The translations under genes and the position numbers were made by a program. From Granulicatella elegans (GTDB taxonomy: Bacteria; Bacillota; Bacilli; Lactobacillales; Aerococcaceae), in NCBI RefSeq assembly GCF_020735385.1, contig NZ_CP085953.1:620001-684000 (forward strand): a stretch of DNA of 64,000 nucleotides. The letters are read 5' to 3'. Each line of letters opens with the position of its first letter. The first letter of the stretch is position 1. This document shows, piece after piece, positions 36,271 through 44,733 of this stretch. Under the pieces are notes generated by a model that was given only the letters and a program-made list of their open reading frames with translations, did no database searches and was not told the DNA's origin.

Positions 36271-37262
36271 ATGGAAGTTTTACCATCAACTTTATTATTT
36301 GTTTTACCAACTTCTTTATACTTGTATATGAATGGAAGTATTGAAGTAGGCAATCTAATAATGTGTGTTTTATTATCTTATGCCTGCTACAAACCTTTGA
36401 TTAAAGCTATGAGTCATATGGATACTATGGCGAATGTAAGAGTTGTAATAGATGAAATAAAAAATGTTATGGAGTTACCAGAGTTAGAACGAGGTAATGG
36501 AGAGGAAAAAATAAGATCATACGATATTAATTTTGAAAATGTATGTTTTGCCTATAATGATAAGAAAAAAGTTTTTGATAACTTATCCTTTAGTGCAAAA
36601 GAAAATAAACTTACAGCTATTGTTGGTTATTCTGGTGGTGGAAAATCACTATTGCTAAGCTAATTGCGGGATATTGGAACATTAATAAAGGGAAAATATC
36701 CGTAGGAAATGTAAATCTTAAAGATGTTTCTCTTGAAAAGAACATGGAACTTGTAACCTATGTATCACAAGAAACTTATCTATTTAGAAAAAGTATTATA
36801 GATAATATGAGAATGGCAAATCAAAATGCTAGTATTGGAGAGATAAAAGACGCTTGTAAAAAAGCTTCTTGTCATGACTTTATTATGAGTCTTCCTAATG
36901 GATATGAAACCATAATTGGAGAATCTGGGAGCAACTTGTCTGGAGGAGAGAGACAAAGACTTACAATAGCAAGAGCTTTGCTTAAAGATAGCCCAATAGT
37001 TTTATTAGACGAAGCTACAGCATATTCTGATCCAGATAATGAAGCTGAAATTCAAAAATCTATAGATGCATTAGTTGAAAATAAAACGGTTATTATGATT
37101 GCTCATAGGCTTTCTACAATAATAGGAGCCGATAAGATCATAGTATTAAACAATGGGGAAATTGAAGCAGAAGGAACTCATAAAGAACTTCTTGGAAAAA
37201 GTGAAACATATGCAAAAATGTGGAAATCACACATAAGTTTATCAAACGATAGGGGTGAGTAA
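36271..37262 (+). pseudogene. ABC exporter half-transporter, N-terminally truncated and frameshifted
   Basis: Only the last membrane segment and the ATPase domain of a YbtP/MdlB-like exporter remain; the intact neighbour is 581 residues, so about 250 residues are missing. The frame breaks inside the P-loop: GYSGGGKS is followed by LLLS and stop, and inserting one A after the TCA codon at 36646-36648 restores GGGKSTIAKLIAG and the rest (SQETYLFRKSIIDNM, NLSGGERQRLTIARA, VLLDEATA). The frames visible are 36271-36663 and 36744-37262. The partner gene at 37263 remains intact, so the heterodimer is probably broken. A good AGGAGGTG site precedes the truncated ATG. Confidence 0.82.
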
Positions 37263-39008
37263 ATGAAAGAATTAATTCACAAGTTATATTGGGTCGCTGG
37301 AAAAGAATCTTCCAAAATTAGCAAGATGTTTTTCTTTGAAGTATTAAAAAGTATATTTGAAGGAATATCCCTTGGAGCTACAATGTTGCTTTTACTTAAA
37401 ATATTTCAAAATATATTTGAAGGAAGAAATATTACACAAGAAGACATCTATGTCGTATTTGCAATAGCTCTACTAAGTGTAGTAGGGAAAATATTATCTA
37501 GTTATATGGCTGATAGAAATAAATACATCGCAACTTACAATATGGGAGCAGAAAATAGGCTATATATAGGTGATCAGCTAAAAAAAGTGAATATGGGATA
37601 TTTTAGCAGTAATCGCCTTGGAAACATTTCAGGCGGATTAACCACAGTTATAGGTGAACTTGAAACCGTAGGAGTTAATATAATAGAAACTTTATTTGTG
37701 GGAGTAATTCAAACTATAATAATGGCGATATTTATGATTCCGTTTGATATAGTTACAGGTTCTATAATTTTAGGAACTTTATTCTTAGGAATGTTATGCA
37801 ATGTTATCTTTCAAAAGAAATCAGATGAGTTGACTAAAAAATTACAAGCGTTAAAAATAAATCTAAACGCATCTACTTTAGAGTATGTTAAAGGTATTAG
37901 CGTCATTAAGTCGTTTGGAAAAAGTGGTGAAATGACTAAAGAATTGGACAGAGAGATTTATAAAAATAGAAGAGGCTTTATAAATGTTGAAAAAACTGTA
38001 GCACCTGCTGCTTTGATATTTCTAATTATATTTAAATTAGGGATTTGTCTTATTATATTTTCAGCTATTTATAGATTTTGTATAGGAGAAATTGATCACT
38101 ATAAAGCTGTAATGCTTGTAGTGTCTAGTTTTATTGTTTTTTCTGGTTTTGAAATGGCTGGAAGTATGCAAAACGTTAGAGGAATAGCTATACAAAACTT
38201 GGATTCAATTGCTAAACTTAGGAATTTACCAACAATTTCAGAAGGCACAAGAACAAGCTTTGAAAAAGGAGATATAAATCTAAAGGACGTTGACTTCTCA
38301 TATGACGAACAGAACTTATTTAACCGTTTAAATTTAGATATTCCAAAAGGTAAGACTACAGCAATTGTAGGTGGTTCTGGAAGTGGAAAAACAACACTTT
38401 GTAATTTGATAGCTAGATTTTGGGATGTAGATTCTGGAGAAATATTGATTGATGATAATAACATAAAAGATTTTAGGTATGACAATCTGTTATCTAATTT
38501 CACTTTTGTTTTTCAAGACGTCTATTTATTTGATGACACTATAAAAAACAACATTAAGTTCGGAAATCCAGAAGCTAGTGATGAGGAAGTTATTAATGTT
38601 GCTAAGCAAGCACAGTGTCATGAATTTATTATGAAGTTGTCAGATGGTTATGACACAGTTTTACAAGAGGGTGGTTCAAATTTATCTGGAGGAGAGCGTC
38701 AGAGAATATCTATAGCAAGAGCTATGCTAAAACCAAGCAGAATTGTTATTCTTGACGAAGCTACTTCAAGTGTAGATCCAGAAAATGAACAACAACTTAT
38801 AACTGCTTTAAACAATTTGTTAAAAGATAAAACTGTAATTGTGATTGCACATAAACTTGAAACTATTAAAAATGCTGATCAAATTGTTGTTATGGATAAA
38901 GGAAATATTGAAAGTATTGGTAAACATAAAGAGCTTATGGAAAAATCACACATATACAAGAGTTTTATTGAGAAAAGAGAAAAAGCTACTGGTTGGAAAA
39001 TTGAATAA
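37263..39008 (+). CDS. ABC exporter (membrane plus ATPase domains)
   Basis: A 581-residue half-transporter with six N-terminal membrane helices and a C-terminal ABC domain: GGSGSGKTTLCNLI, FQDVYLFDDTIKNNI, NLSGGERQRISIARAM, VILDEATSSVDPE, AHKLETI. It is of the YbtQ/MsbA type and would normally pair with the product of the preceding, now decayed gene. The order AraC-ECF-ABC-ABC-MATE suggests joint import and export of a metallophore or small metabolite, but this is inference. The start codon abuts the previous stop. Confidence 0.87.
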   Translation: MKELIHKLYWVAGKESSKISKMFFFEVLKSIFEGISLGATMLLLLKIFQNIFEGRNITQEDIYVVFAIALLSVVGKILSSYMADRNKYIATYNMGAENRLYIGDQLKKVNMGYFSSNRLGNISGGLTTVIGELETVGVNIIETLFVGVIQTIIMAIFMIPFDIVTGSIILGTLFLGMLCNVIFQKKSDELTKKLQALKINLNASTLEYVKGISVIKSFGKSGEMTKELDREIYKNRRGFINVEKTVAPAALIFLIIFKLGICLIIFSAIYRFCIGEIDHYKAVMLVVSSFIVFSGFEMAGSMQNVRGIAIQNLDSIAKLRNLPTISEGTRTSFEKGDINLKDVDFSYDEQNLFNRLNLDIPKGKTTAIVGGSGSGKTTLCNLIARFWDVDSGEILIDDNNIKDFRYDNLLSNFTFVFQDVYLFDDTIKNNIKFGNPEASDEEVINVAKQAQCHEFIMKLSDGYDTVLQEGGSNLSGGERQRISIARAMLKPSRIVILDEATSSVDPENEQQLITALNNLLKDKTVIVIAHKLETIKNADQIVVMDKGNIESIGKHKELMEKSHIYKSFIEKREKATGWKIE

Positions 39009-39029
39009 AATTTAATAGAGGATGATTTT

Positions 39030-40394
39030 ATGAAACAAGATATGAAAGAACAATTATTAACAAAAAGACCCATAGATTTACTTTTTCAATTATCTGTCCC
39101 TGCTGTAATAGGAATGATAGTAATAGGTCTTTATCCACTAATGGATGGAATTTTTGCAGGAAATATTATAGGACAAACTGCAATGACAGCTTGTGGTGTA
39201 GCTATGCCACTTACCTTTTTTAATAGTGGAGTATCTACACTCATAGGTGTAGGTTCAGCATCAGTTTTATCAAGAGCTATAGGAAAGGGTGACCAAAAAA
39301 CAGTTGATAAAATTATGGGGAATTTAATCTTTTGGGTTATTCTATTCTCATCAATTATTACAATAGGCGGAATTTTACTTGCACCACATTTTTTAGATAT
39401 GGTTGGAGCAAGTGGAGAAATTAAAGAATATGGTATCAGATATTTACGAGTAATTTTCATTGGTTCTTTATTTGTAAACTTTACTCAATCAGCAAACATG
39501 GTTATGCGTGGAGAAGGATTAATGAAAAAAGCAATGTTCATTATGGGGCTAGGGGCTTTTTTAAACATAATTCTTGATCCAATTCTAATGAAATTAATGG
39601 GAAAATACGCAATAGAAGGGGCTGCACTTGCAACTATTACAGCACAATTTGTTCAAGCAATAATAACACTCCATTACTTCAAATATAAAAGTAAAGCAGT
39701 AAAAATAAATAAAATCAAACCTGATCAGGAAATAAAAAAAGAAATGTTTGGCGTAGGGTCATCTGCTATGATGATGCAAATTTTATTTATGATTCAACAA
39801 ACAATGCTATATAAAATGTCATTTAAATATGGCGGAGATACAAATGCTATCTTGATGGCAGCAACACTTAGAATATATGCCTTTTCATTCATTCCACTTT
39901 GGGGAATGAGTCAAGGTTTACAACCTGTAGTTGGTACAAATTTTGGAGCGAAAAAATACGACAGAGTAAAAGAAGCTATGAAAGTATTTTCTATCGGAGG
40001 ATTAGTTCTTGCATCAATATTTTGGATACCAGCATTAGCATTTTCAAAGAATATTCTGTCTTTATTTGGAGTAGAAGAAAGTATTATAACTCAGGGAATA
40101 GGAAACTTTAGACTATTTTATTCTATCTTTATCCTATATGGAGTAATGGTAATGACTATAACATTCTTCCAATCAATAGGAAACGCTAAAAAAGCCGGCA
40201 TAATAGTAATGCTAAGACAGTTATTTTTATTCGTACCTGCCATGATTATTTTACCAATGATATTTGGAGTTAAAGCAGTATGGTTTGCAGAACCCCTTGT
40301 AGATTTAATTATGATAATAGCTGGTGTAGTAATGATGTTTGGGGAATTAAATAGGATGGATAAAATCAGTTTGAAAAATTCAAGTAATGAATAA
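39030..40394 (+). CDS. MATE family efflux protein (second)
   Basis: A 454-residue MATE transporter with about twelve helices: KRPIDLLFQLSVPAVIGMIV, PLMDGIFAGNIIG and the second-half signature LWGMSQGLQPVVGTNFGAKKYDR. It is the last gene of the right-hand cargo operon, 21 nt after the ABC exporter, mirroring the MATE gene that closes the left-hand cargo operon. Export of drugs or toxic metabolites by ion antiport is expected; the substrate is unknown. Confidence 0.88.
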   Translation: MKQDMKEQLLTKRPIDLLFQLSVPAVIGMIVIGLYPLMDGIFAGNIIGQTAMTACGVAMPLTFFNSGVSTLIGVGSASVLSRAIGKGDQKTVDKIMGNLIFWVILFSSIITIGGILLAPHFLDMVGASGEIKEYGIRYLRVIFIGSLFVNFTQSANMVMRGEGLMKKAMFIMGLGAFLNIILDPILMKLMGKYAIEGAALATITAQFVQAIITLHYFKYKSKAVKINKIKPDQEIKKEMFGVGSSAMMMQILFMIQQTMLYKMSFKYGGDTNAILMAATLRIYAFSFIPLWGMSQGLQPVVGTNFGAKKYDRVKEAMKVFSIGGLVLASIFWIPALAFSKNILSLFGVEESIITQGIGNFRLFYSIFILYGVMVMTITFFQSIGNAKKAGIIVMLRQLFLFVPAMIILPMIFGVKAVWFAEPLVDLIMIIAGVVMMFGELNRMDKISLKNSSNE

Positions 40395-40549
40395 TAAGTG
40401 GGTTTATTTAAAAGAATGGAGGGAAATATGCAAATAAATATAATTAAAGTAAATTTACCTTTTTTCTTTGGTTTACGCTGTTTACAAGTTAGATAACTCA
40501 GTTAAAAAATTAAATACAATTACTATTAGAAAGAGTTTCTTTCATTCTA

Positions 40550-40590
40550 GAGGACTAACCATGCCCAAGAGCAGGAGTCCTCCTTTTTTT
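40550..40590 (+). terminator. Intrinsic terminator after second cargo operon
   Basis: GAGGACT/AGTCCTC stem and seven T, homologous to the one at 22634-22674. Confidence 0.75.
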
Positions 40591-40632
40591 GTCTGAAAAC
40601 ATAAAGACAAAAAAAGAATGGAGGAAACATAA

Positions 40633-41043
40633 ATGACAAAAGAATATTACCTTTATGTCGGTGGACAAAAAATCAAAGTAAGTGAGCAGATATACAAAGC
40701 CTACTGGCAAGAAAGAGAACATGAAAAATATTTAGAGCAGGTGGACAAGAAAAACCACTTGCTATTTTTTTCGTCTCTAAATCACGATGGGAATTTTGAA
40801 AATAATCTAGAAGATAAAAATGTTGATGTAGAAAAAGTTGTCGCAACACAAATGATGATTGAAGCACTAAGAAATGCAATGTCAAAGTTAAATGAGGAGG
40901 AACGGGAAATAATTGAAAGATTATATTTCAATGATGAAACACTTCGTGCAGTAGCGAAGACTCAAAATATATCACATCCTGCTTTAATAAAAAGGCGAGA
41001 TAAGATTTTAGAAAAACTAAAGAAACTTATAGAAGAAATATAA
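40633..41043 (+). CDS. Sigma-70-like ICE regulator (copy B)
   Basis: 136 residues, clearly homologous end to end with the copy at 22718: KEYYLYVGGQKIKVSEQIY at the start and a region-4 helix-turn-helix with LNEEEREIIERLYFNDETL and ISHPALIKRRDKILEKLKK at the end. GGAGGA precedes ATG. It lies between the cargo operon and the leader/xis/int module. Having two diverged copies in one locus supports two separate element histories. The regulatory role is inferred from family and position. Confidence 0.82.
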   Translation: MTKEYYLYVGGQKIKVSEQIYKAYWQEREHEKYLEQVDKKNHLLFFSSLNHDGNFENNLEDKNVDVEKVVATQMMIEALRNAMSKLNEEEREIIERLYFNDETLRAVAKTQNISHPALIKRRDKILEKLKKLIEEI

Positions 41044-41055
41044 TTTCTGGTTACC

Positions 41056-41104
41056 AAAGAGGGCAAATTTTCCTTTATAAAGTGAGGGGAGTTTTGTCCT
41101 CTTT
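41056..41104 (+). other. Conserved stem-loop after sigma-like gene B
   Basis: AAAGAGGGCAAA pairs with TTTTGTCCTCTTT around a loop nearly identical to that at 23142-23192; base changes in the two copies are compensatory. Confidence 0.6.
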
Positions 41105-41139
41105 CTATTTTAAAAGAAATTTAAACAATATTTGAACCT

Positions 41140-41449
41140 TAACAATTGAATAGACCAAGACAAGACGTTAATCATTTTTGGAGCGTGATAACCTATCCGC
41201 CAAGATCTTTCTGCTGAATAATTCGGTAAAACAAGTACTGCTAAGCTAAAAGCAAGGGAAGAAGAAAGGGAGCGATAAGTAAGAGTTTGAATATAGGGAG
41301 GGATACCCTATTCGCTATGAAGAAAGTGAGGATAATGATACTTCTAAGGTTGAAGCCGGCTCATCCTGAACAGAGGCGGAGGTGAGATTCCTATGTTGCT
41401 AATCCAATGCACTTGTCAATGTCAAAAAACTTTAAAAATATTAAAATAA
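41140..41449 (+). promoter_or_regulatory. Conserved leader RNA candidate upstream of xis-int (copy B)
   Basis: Homologue of 23270-23559: GAATAGACCAAG, TTTCTGCTGA, GAGCGATAAGTAAG, GATAATGATACTTC, AAGCCGGCTC and GGCGGAGGTGAGATTCCTAT occur in the same order, separated by diverged spacers. It ends in a tiny ORF. Here it precedes a tyrosine recombinase module rather than a serine recombinase, so the element is swapped independently of the enzyme type. Confidence 0.55.
41393..41449 (+). CDS. Leader peptide candidate (18 residues)
   Basis: MLLIQCTCQCQKTLKILK, with GGAGGTG ending 8 nt before ATG. It shares MLL and QCQKT with the 12-residue peptide at 23521. Too short for a firm call; conservation between copies is the main evidence. 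Confidence 0.48.
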   Translation: MLLIQCTCQCQKTLKILK

Positions 41450-41478
41450 ATATTTTAAATATATTATTTGGAGGATTT

Positions 41479-41688
41479 ATGATTAATGAAAATATAAAAG
41501 TAGTTCGTGTTTGTGAAAAAGCATTTCTAACATTAAAAGAAGCATCTGAATATTTTAATATTGGTCAAGATAAAGTTAGACAATTAACGGATGAAAATGA
41601 TTGCGATTTTGTATTATTTAATGGTAGTAAGCGTCTTATTAAGAAAAAGTTAATGGAAGAATATTTAAATAGACAGTTCTCTATTTAA
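41479..41688 (+). CDS. xis: Excisionase, Tn916 Xis-like
   Basis: A 69-residue basic protein with the winged-helix excisionase pattern LTLKEASEYFNIGQDKVRQL and LFNGSKRLIKKKLMEEYL, close in size and layout to Tn916 Xis (67 residues). It bends DNA at the element ends and directs the integrase towards excision. ATG 41479 is chosen because GGAGGA lies 7 nt upstream; the open frame extends to 41407 over the leader region. The integrase gene follows after 77 nt. Confidence 0.85.
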   Translation: MINENIKVVRVCEKAFLTLKEASEYFNIGQDKVRQLTDENDCDFVLFNGSKRLIKKKLMEEYLNRQFSI

Positions 41689-41765
41689 TCTAAAACTATA
41701 TATAAAACACGCTTAATGCGGTATAATAATTATAGCGTGTCTTTTATCAAAAAAGGAGAATTTTT

Positions 41766-43001
41766 ATGGTAAAAAGACGCAAAGATAGTAAAGGGGTTGT
41801 TTTAAAAGACGGTGAATATCAAAGATCAAATGGCACTTATGAATTTAAGTGGCAAGACAAAATAGGTCGTAGAAAATCTATCTATGCGAAAACTCTAAAA
41901 GAATTAAGAGAAAAGGAATTAGATATTTTACGCAATACTATAGATGGAATCAACAACGAAGGAAGTAGCTTATCTGTAAATGATACTTTTAAGCTATGGA
42001 CAAAGGTAAAAAGAGGTTTAAAAGATAATACCTTTAAAAATTACATCTATATGTATCAACAATTTGTCGAACCGACTTTTGGTCGCATTAAACTATCTGA
42101 TATTAAAAGATCTGATGTTAGAAGTTTTTATAACAGATTAAAGGAAGATCAGGGATTGATGGTTTCTACCATAGATTGTGTTCATACTGTCTTACATCAG
42201 GTTTTAGAATTAGCAGTGGATGACGAATATATAAGATTTAATCCATCTGACAATGCTTTGAAGGAATTGAAAGTAGCTTATCGAAATGAATCTCTGAAGA
42301 AAAAAGCCATGACAATAGAAGAACAAGTGCTATTTGAAGAATATTTATCTAATAGTGATGAATATAAAAAATGGTATCCAATATTCATTGTTATGCTTTG
42401 GACAGGAATGAGAGTTGGAGAAGTTACAGGATTGCAATGGGACGATCTAGATTTTGATAATGGTCTTATAAATGTAAATAGGACTTTGGTATATTATAGT
42501 AAAGGTAAAGGATTAAACAATAGATATGCTATTAATACACCGAAGACAGTATCAGGTAAGCGAAGTATTCCTATGGTTCAAAAAGTAAAAGATGCTTTTC
42601 TTATGGAAAGAGAGTTACAAAAGACTTTTGGAATCGAATGTTGTGATTCAATCGATGGATTTAAAGACTTTGTATTTTTAAATAGGTTCGGAAAGGTTCA
42701 CAATAATGGAACACTTAATAAAGCTTTAAGAAGAATTGTTAGAGATTGCAATTTAAGTATAATGGATAAAAATAAATCGAGCTCTAATGATATTCTATTA
42801 GTTCCACATTTAAGCAATCACATTTTCAGACACACCTTTACTACAAGGCTTAATGAACAAAATATAAATACAAAAGCAATGCAGTCTATTCTAGGTCATT
42901 CTGATATTAGTACAACAATGGATATATATGTAGATGCAACAGAAGATTTTAAGATAGAACAGATGGGAGAATTTGAAAAAGCGATGAAATTTATATTTTA
43001 G
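41766..43001 (+). CDS. int: Tyrosine recombinase integrase, Tn916 family
   Basis: A 411-residue integrase. An N-terminal arm-binding domain starts KRRKDSKGVVLKDGEYQR, similar in form to Tn916 Int; a core-binding domain covers about residues 70-170; the catalytic domain has the R of WTGMRVGEVTGL, the box HIFRHTFTTRL, and LGHSDISTTMDIY with the nucleophile Tyr. It inserts and excises the element, with Xis. AAAAGGAG precedes ATG. Directly after its stop are three TTACGACA repeats, fitting arm-type binding sites, and the chromosomal dnaB gene begins about 0.3 kb further. This marks the right end of the mobile region. Confidence 0.93.
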   Translation: MVKRRKDSKGVVLKDGEYQRSNGTYEFKWQDKIGRRKSIYAKTLKELREKELDILRNTIDGINNEGSSLSVNDTFKLWTKVKRGLKDNTFKNYIYMYQQFVEPTFGRIKLSDIKRSDVRSFYNRLKEDQGLMVSTIDCVHTVLHQVLELAVDDEYIRFNPSDNALKELKVAYRNESLKKKAMTIEEQVLFEEYLSNSDEYKKWYPIFIVMLWTGMRVGEVTGLQWDDLDFDNGLINVNRTLVYYSKGKGLNNRYAINTPKTVSGKRSIPMVQKVKDAFLMERELQKTFGIECCDSIDGFKDFVFLNRFGKVHNNGTLNKALRRIVRDCNLSIMDKNKSSSNDILLVPHLSNHIFRHTFTTRLNEQNINTKAMQSILGHSDISTTMDIYVDATEDFKIEQMGEFEKAMKFIF

Positions 43002-43004
43002 AAT

Positions 43005-43085
43005 TTACGACAGCTTACGACAAATTTACGACAATTTGCTAGAAATCTATAGGCACTTATAGAGAGTTAGCAAATTGTCGTAAAT
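43005..43085. repeat. Integrase arm-site repeats and terminal inverted repeat
   Basis: TTACGACA occurs at 43005-43012, 43015-43022 and 43026-43033, about one helical turn apart, and inverted at 43076-43083. A 17-bp perfect inverted repeat (ATTTACGACAATTTGCT and its complement) spans 43024-43040 and 43069-43085. These are probably Int arm-type sites near the right end; the exact attR core cannot be fixed without the left end. Confidence 0.65.
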
Positions 43086-43196
43086 GGAAAAGTACCATAA
43101 AATAGACTTTTATAGAGATTTAGACAATTATCTAAAGTAGAGGGGATTTTCCCAACAATGAAACATCAAGACTAATAGAAGAGGCGCTTCTTAGAA

Positions 43197-43230
43197 AATC
43201 CAAGACGGAGAAACCGACTTGGATTTTTTC
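43197..43230 (+). terminator. Intrinsic terminator upstream of dnaB
   Basis: AATCCAAG/CTTGGATT stem with T tail. It is outside the Int repeats and probably is the original chromosomal terminator of the gene that preceded dnaB before insertion. Confidence 0.75.
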
Positions 43231-43271
43231 TGTTCTGTGAAAGGTTCTGTCTGTTTCTTTTGTAGATTTTA

Positions 43272-43280
43272 TGGTAAAAT
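43272..43280 (+). promoter_or_regulatory. Candidate extended -10 promoter for dnaB
   Basis: TGG-TAAAAT (TGn extended -10) lies 50 nt before the preferred dnaB start; no good -35 is visible. Confidence 0.4.
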
Positions 43281-43321
43281 GACACCGTATGTATGGAATG
43301 AAAGAAGGTGTCAATGGACAA

Positions 43322-44707
43322 GTGGATGAACAATTTGAAGGAAGAATTCCACCGCAAAATTTAGATGCAGAACAATCTGTACTAGGAGCGATATTATTAG
43401 ATCCAGATTCAATTGTATCTGTAATGGAATTTTTAATGCCTGATGATTTTTATCGTGTGAATCATCAAGTCATTTTTAAAGCGATGGTAGAGTTAAATAA
43501 TGATTCTTCGCCCATTGATATTGTTTCAGTTGCAGAACGTTTAAATCAAAATAAACAATTAGAAAATGCAGGAGGACAACTGTATTTGCTTGAATTAGCA
43601 GAAAAAGTTCCAACTGCTTCGAATGTGGAATATTATTCTAAAATCGTTAGTGAAAAATCAACTTTACGAAAATTAATTCGAACTTCTACGGATATTGCAA
43701 CAGATGCATATGGTGAAACAGATGAAGTAGCAGCCGTGTTGGATAGAGCTGAAAGAAGTATTTTAGAAGTTTCTGAAAAGAGAAATCGAGCAGGATTTGT
43801 AGATATTACAAAAGTCTTGAATGAAGCGTATTTATCTCTTGAAGAGCGTATGAAAAATACGGGAGAAATTACAGGGATTCCAACAGGATACATCGATTTA
43901 GATCGAATGACTTCTGGACTTCATTCGGATGAATTAATTATTTTAGCAGCACGTCCATCTGTTGGTAAAACAGCGTTTGTATTAAATATTGCTAAAAATG
44001 TTGCGACAAAAACAAATGAAACGGTAGCCATTTTCAGCTTAGAAATGAGTGCGGAATCTCTTGTAAACCGGATGTTATGTTCGGAAGGAAGTATTGATGC
44101 AAGTAATATGCGAAATGGACGTTTAACGGAAGAAGAACTACGTAGTTATTTTGTAGCATCGGGTACTTTATCGAATGCACCTATTTATATTGATGATACT
44201 CCAGGGATTCGTGTATCAGAAATTCGTGCAAAATGCAGACGATTAAAACAAGAACGAAATAATTTAGGATTAATTGTGATTGATTATTTACAATTAATCG
44301 AAGGAAATGGACGAGAAAGTCGTCAACAAGAAGTTTCAGAAATTTCAAGAAATTTAAAGAAACTTGCTAAAGAACTAAGTGTTCCAGTGATTGCTTTATC
44401 TCAATTATCTCGTGGAGTAGAGCAAAGACAAGATAAACGTCCGGTGATGTCGGATATTCGTGAATCTGGTTCGATTGAGCAAGATGCGGATATTGTAGCA
44501 TTCTTATATCGAGAGGATTATTACCGACAAGAACCAGATGAAGATGGAAATGTTCCACAACAAGAATCGAATAATATTATTGAAGTCATTATAGAAAAGA
44601 ACCGTAGCGGTCCACGAGGAACCGTAGAATTAATGTTTATTAAAGAATATAATAAATTTACATCGATAGCATCGAAAAGTTTAGAAGCTTCAATGCCACC
44701 AATGTAA
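43322..44707 (+). CDS. dnaB: Replicative DNA helicase DnaB
   Basis: About 461 residues. The N-terminal domain begins DEQFEGRIPPQNLDAEQSVLG; the RecA-like motor has ARPSVGKTAFVL (Walker A), LGLIVIDYLQLI (Walker B), LSQLSRGVEQR and SDIRESGSIEQDAD. The hexamer unwinds DNA ahead of the fork. GTG 43322 is preferred since GAAGGTG lies 11 nt upstream and the N-terminus then matches family length; ATG 43289 is possible but would leave almost no leader after the promoter. It is followed after 26 nt by purA. This is the first clear chromosomal gene after the mobile region. Confidence 0.95.
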   Translation: MDEQFEGRIPPQNLDAEQSVLGAILLDPDSIVSVMEFLMPDDFYRVNHQVIFKAMVELNNDSSPIDIVSVAERLNQNKQLENAGGQLYLLELAEKVPTASNVEYYSKIVSEKSTLRKLIRTSTDIATDAYGETDEVAAVLDRAERSILEVSEKRNRAGFVDITKVLNEAYLSLEERMKNTGEITGIPTGYIDLDRMTSGLHSDELIILAARPSVGKTAFVLNIAKNVATKTNETVAIFSLEMSAESLVNRMLCSEGSIDASNMRNGRLTEEELRSYFVASGTLSNAPIYIDDTPGIRVSEIRAKCRRLKQERNNLGLIVIDYLQLIEGNGRESRQQEVSEISRNLKKLAKELSVPVIALSQLSRGVEQRQDKRPVMSDIRESGSIEQDADIVAFLYREDYYRQEPDEDGNVPQQESNNIIEVIIEKNRSGPRGTVELMFIKEYNKFTSIASKSLEASMPPM

Positions 44708-44733
44708 AAAAAATCAATTAAAGAGGTGTGGAT

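Noticed and set aside
40428-40500. Short ORF after the second MATE gene with GGAGGG upstream
   Set aside because: About 23 codons, unlike the ORF in the matching position of the other module, no further evidence.
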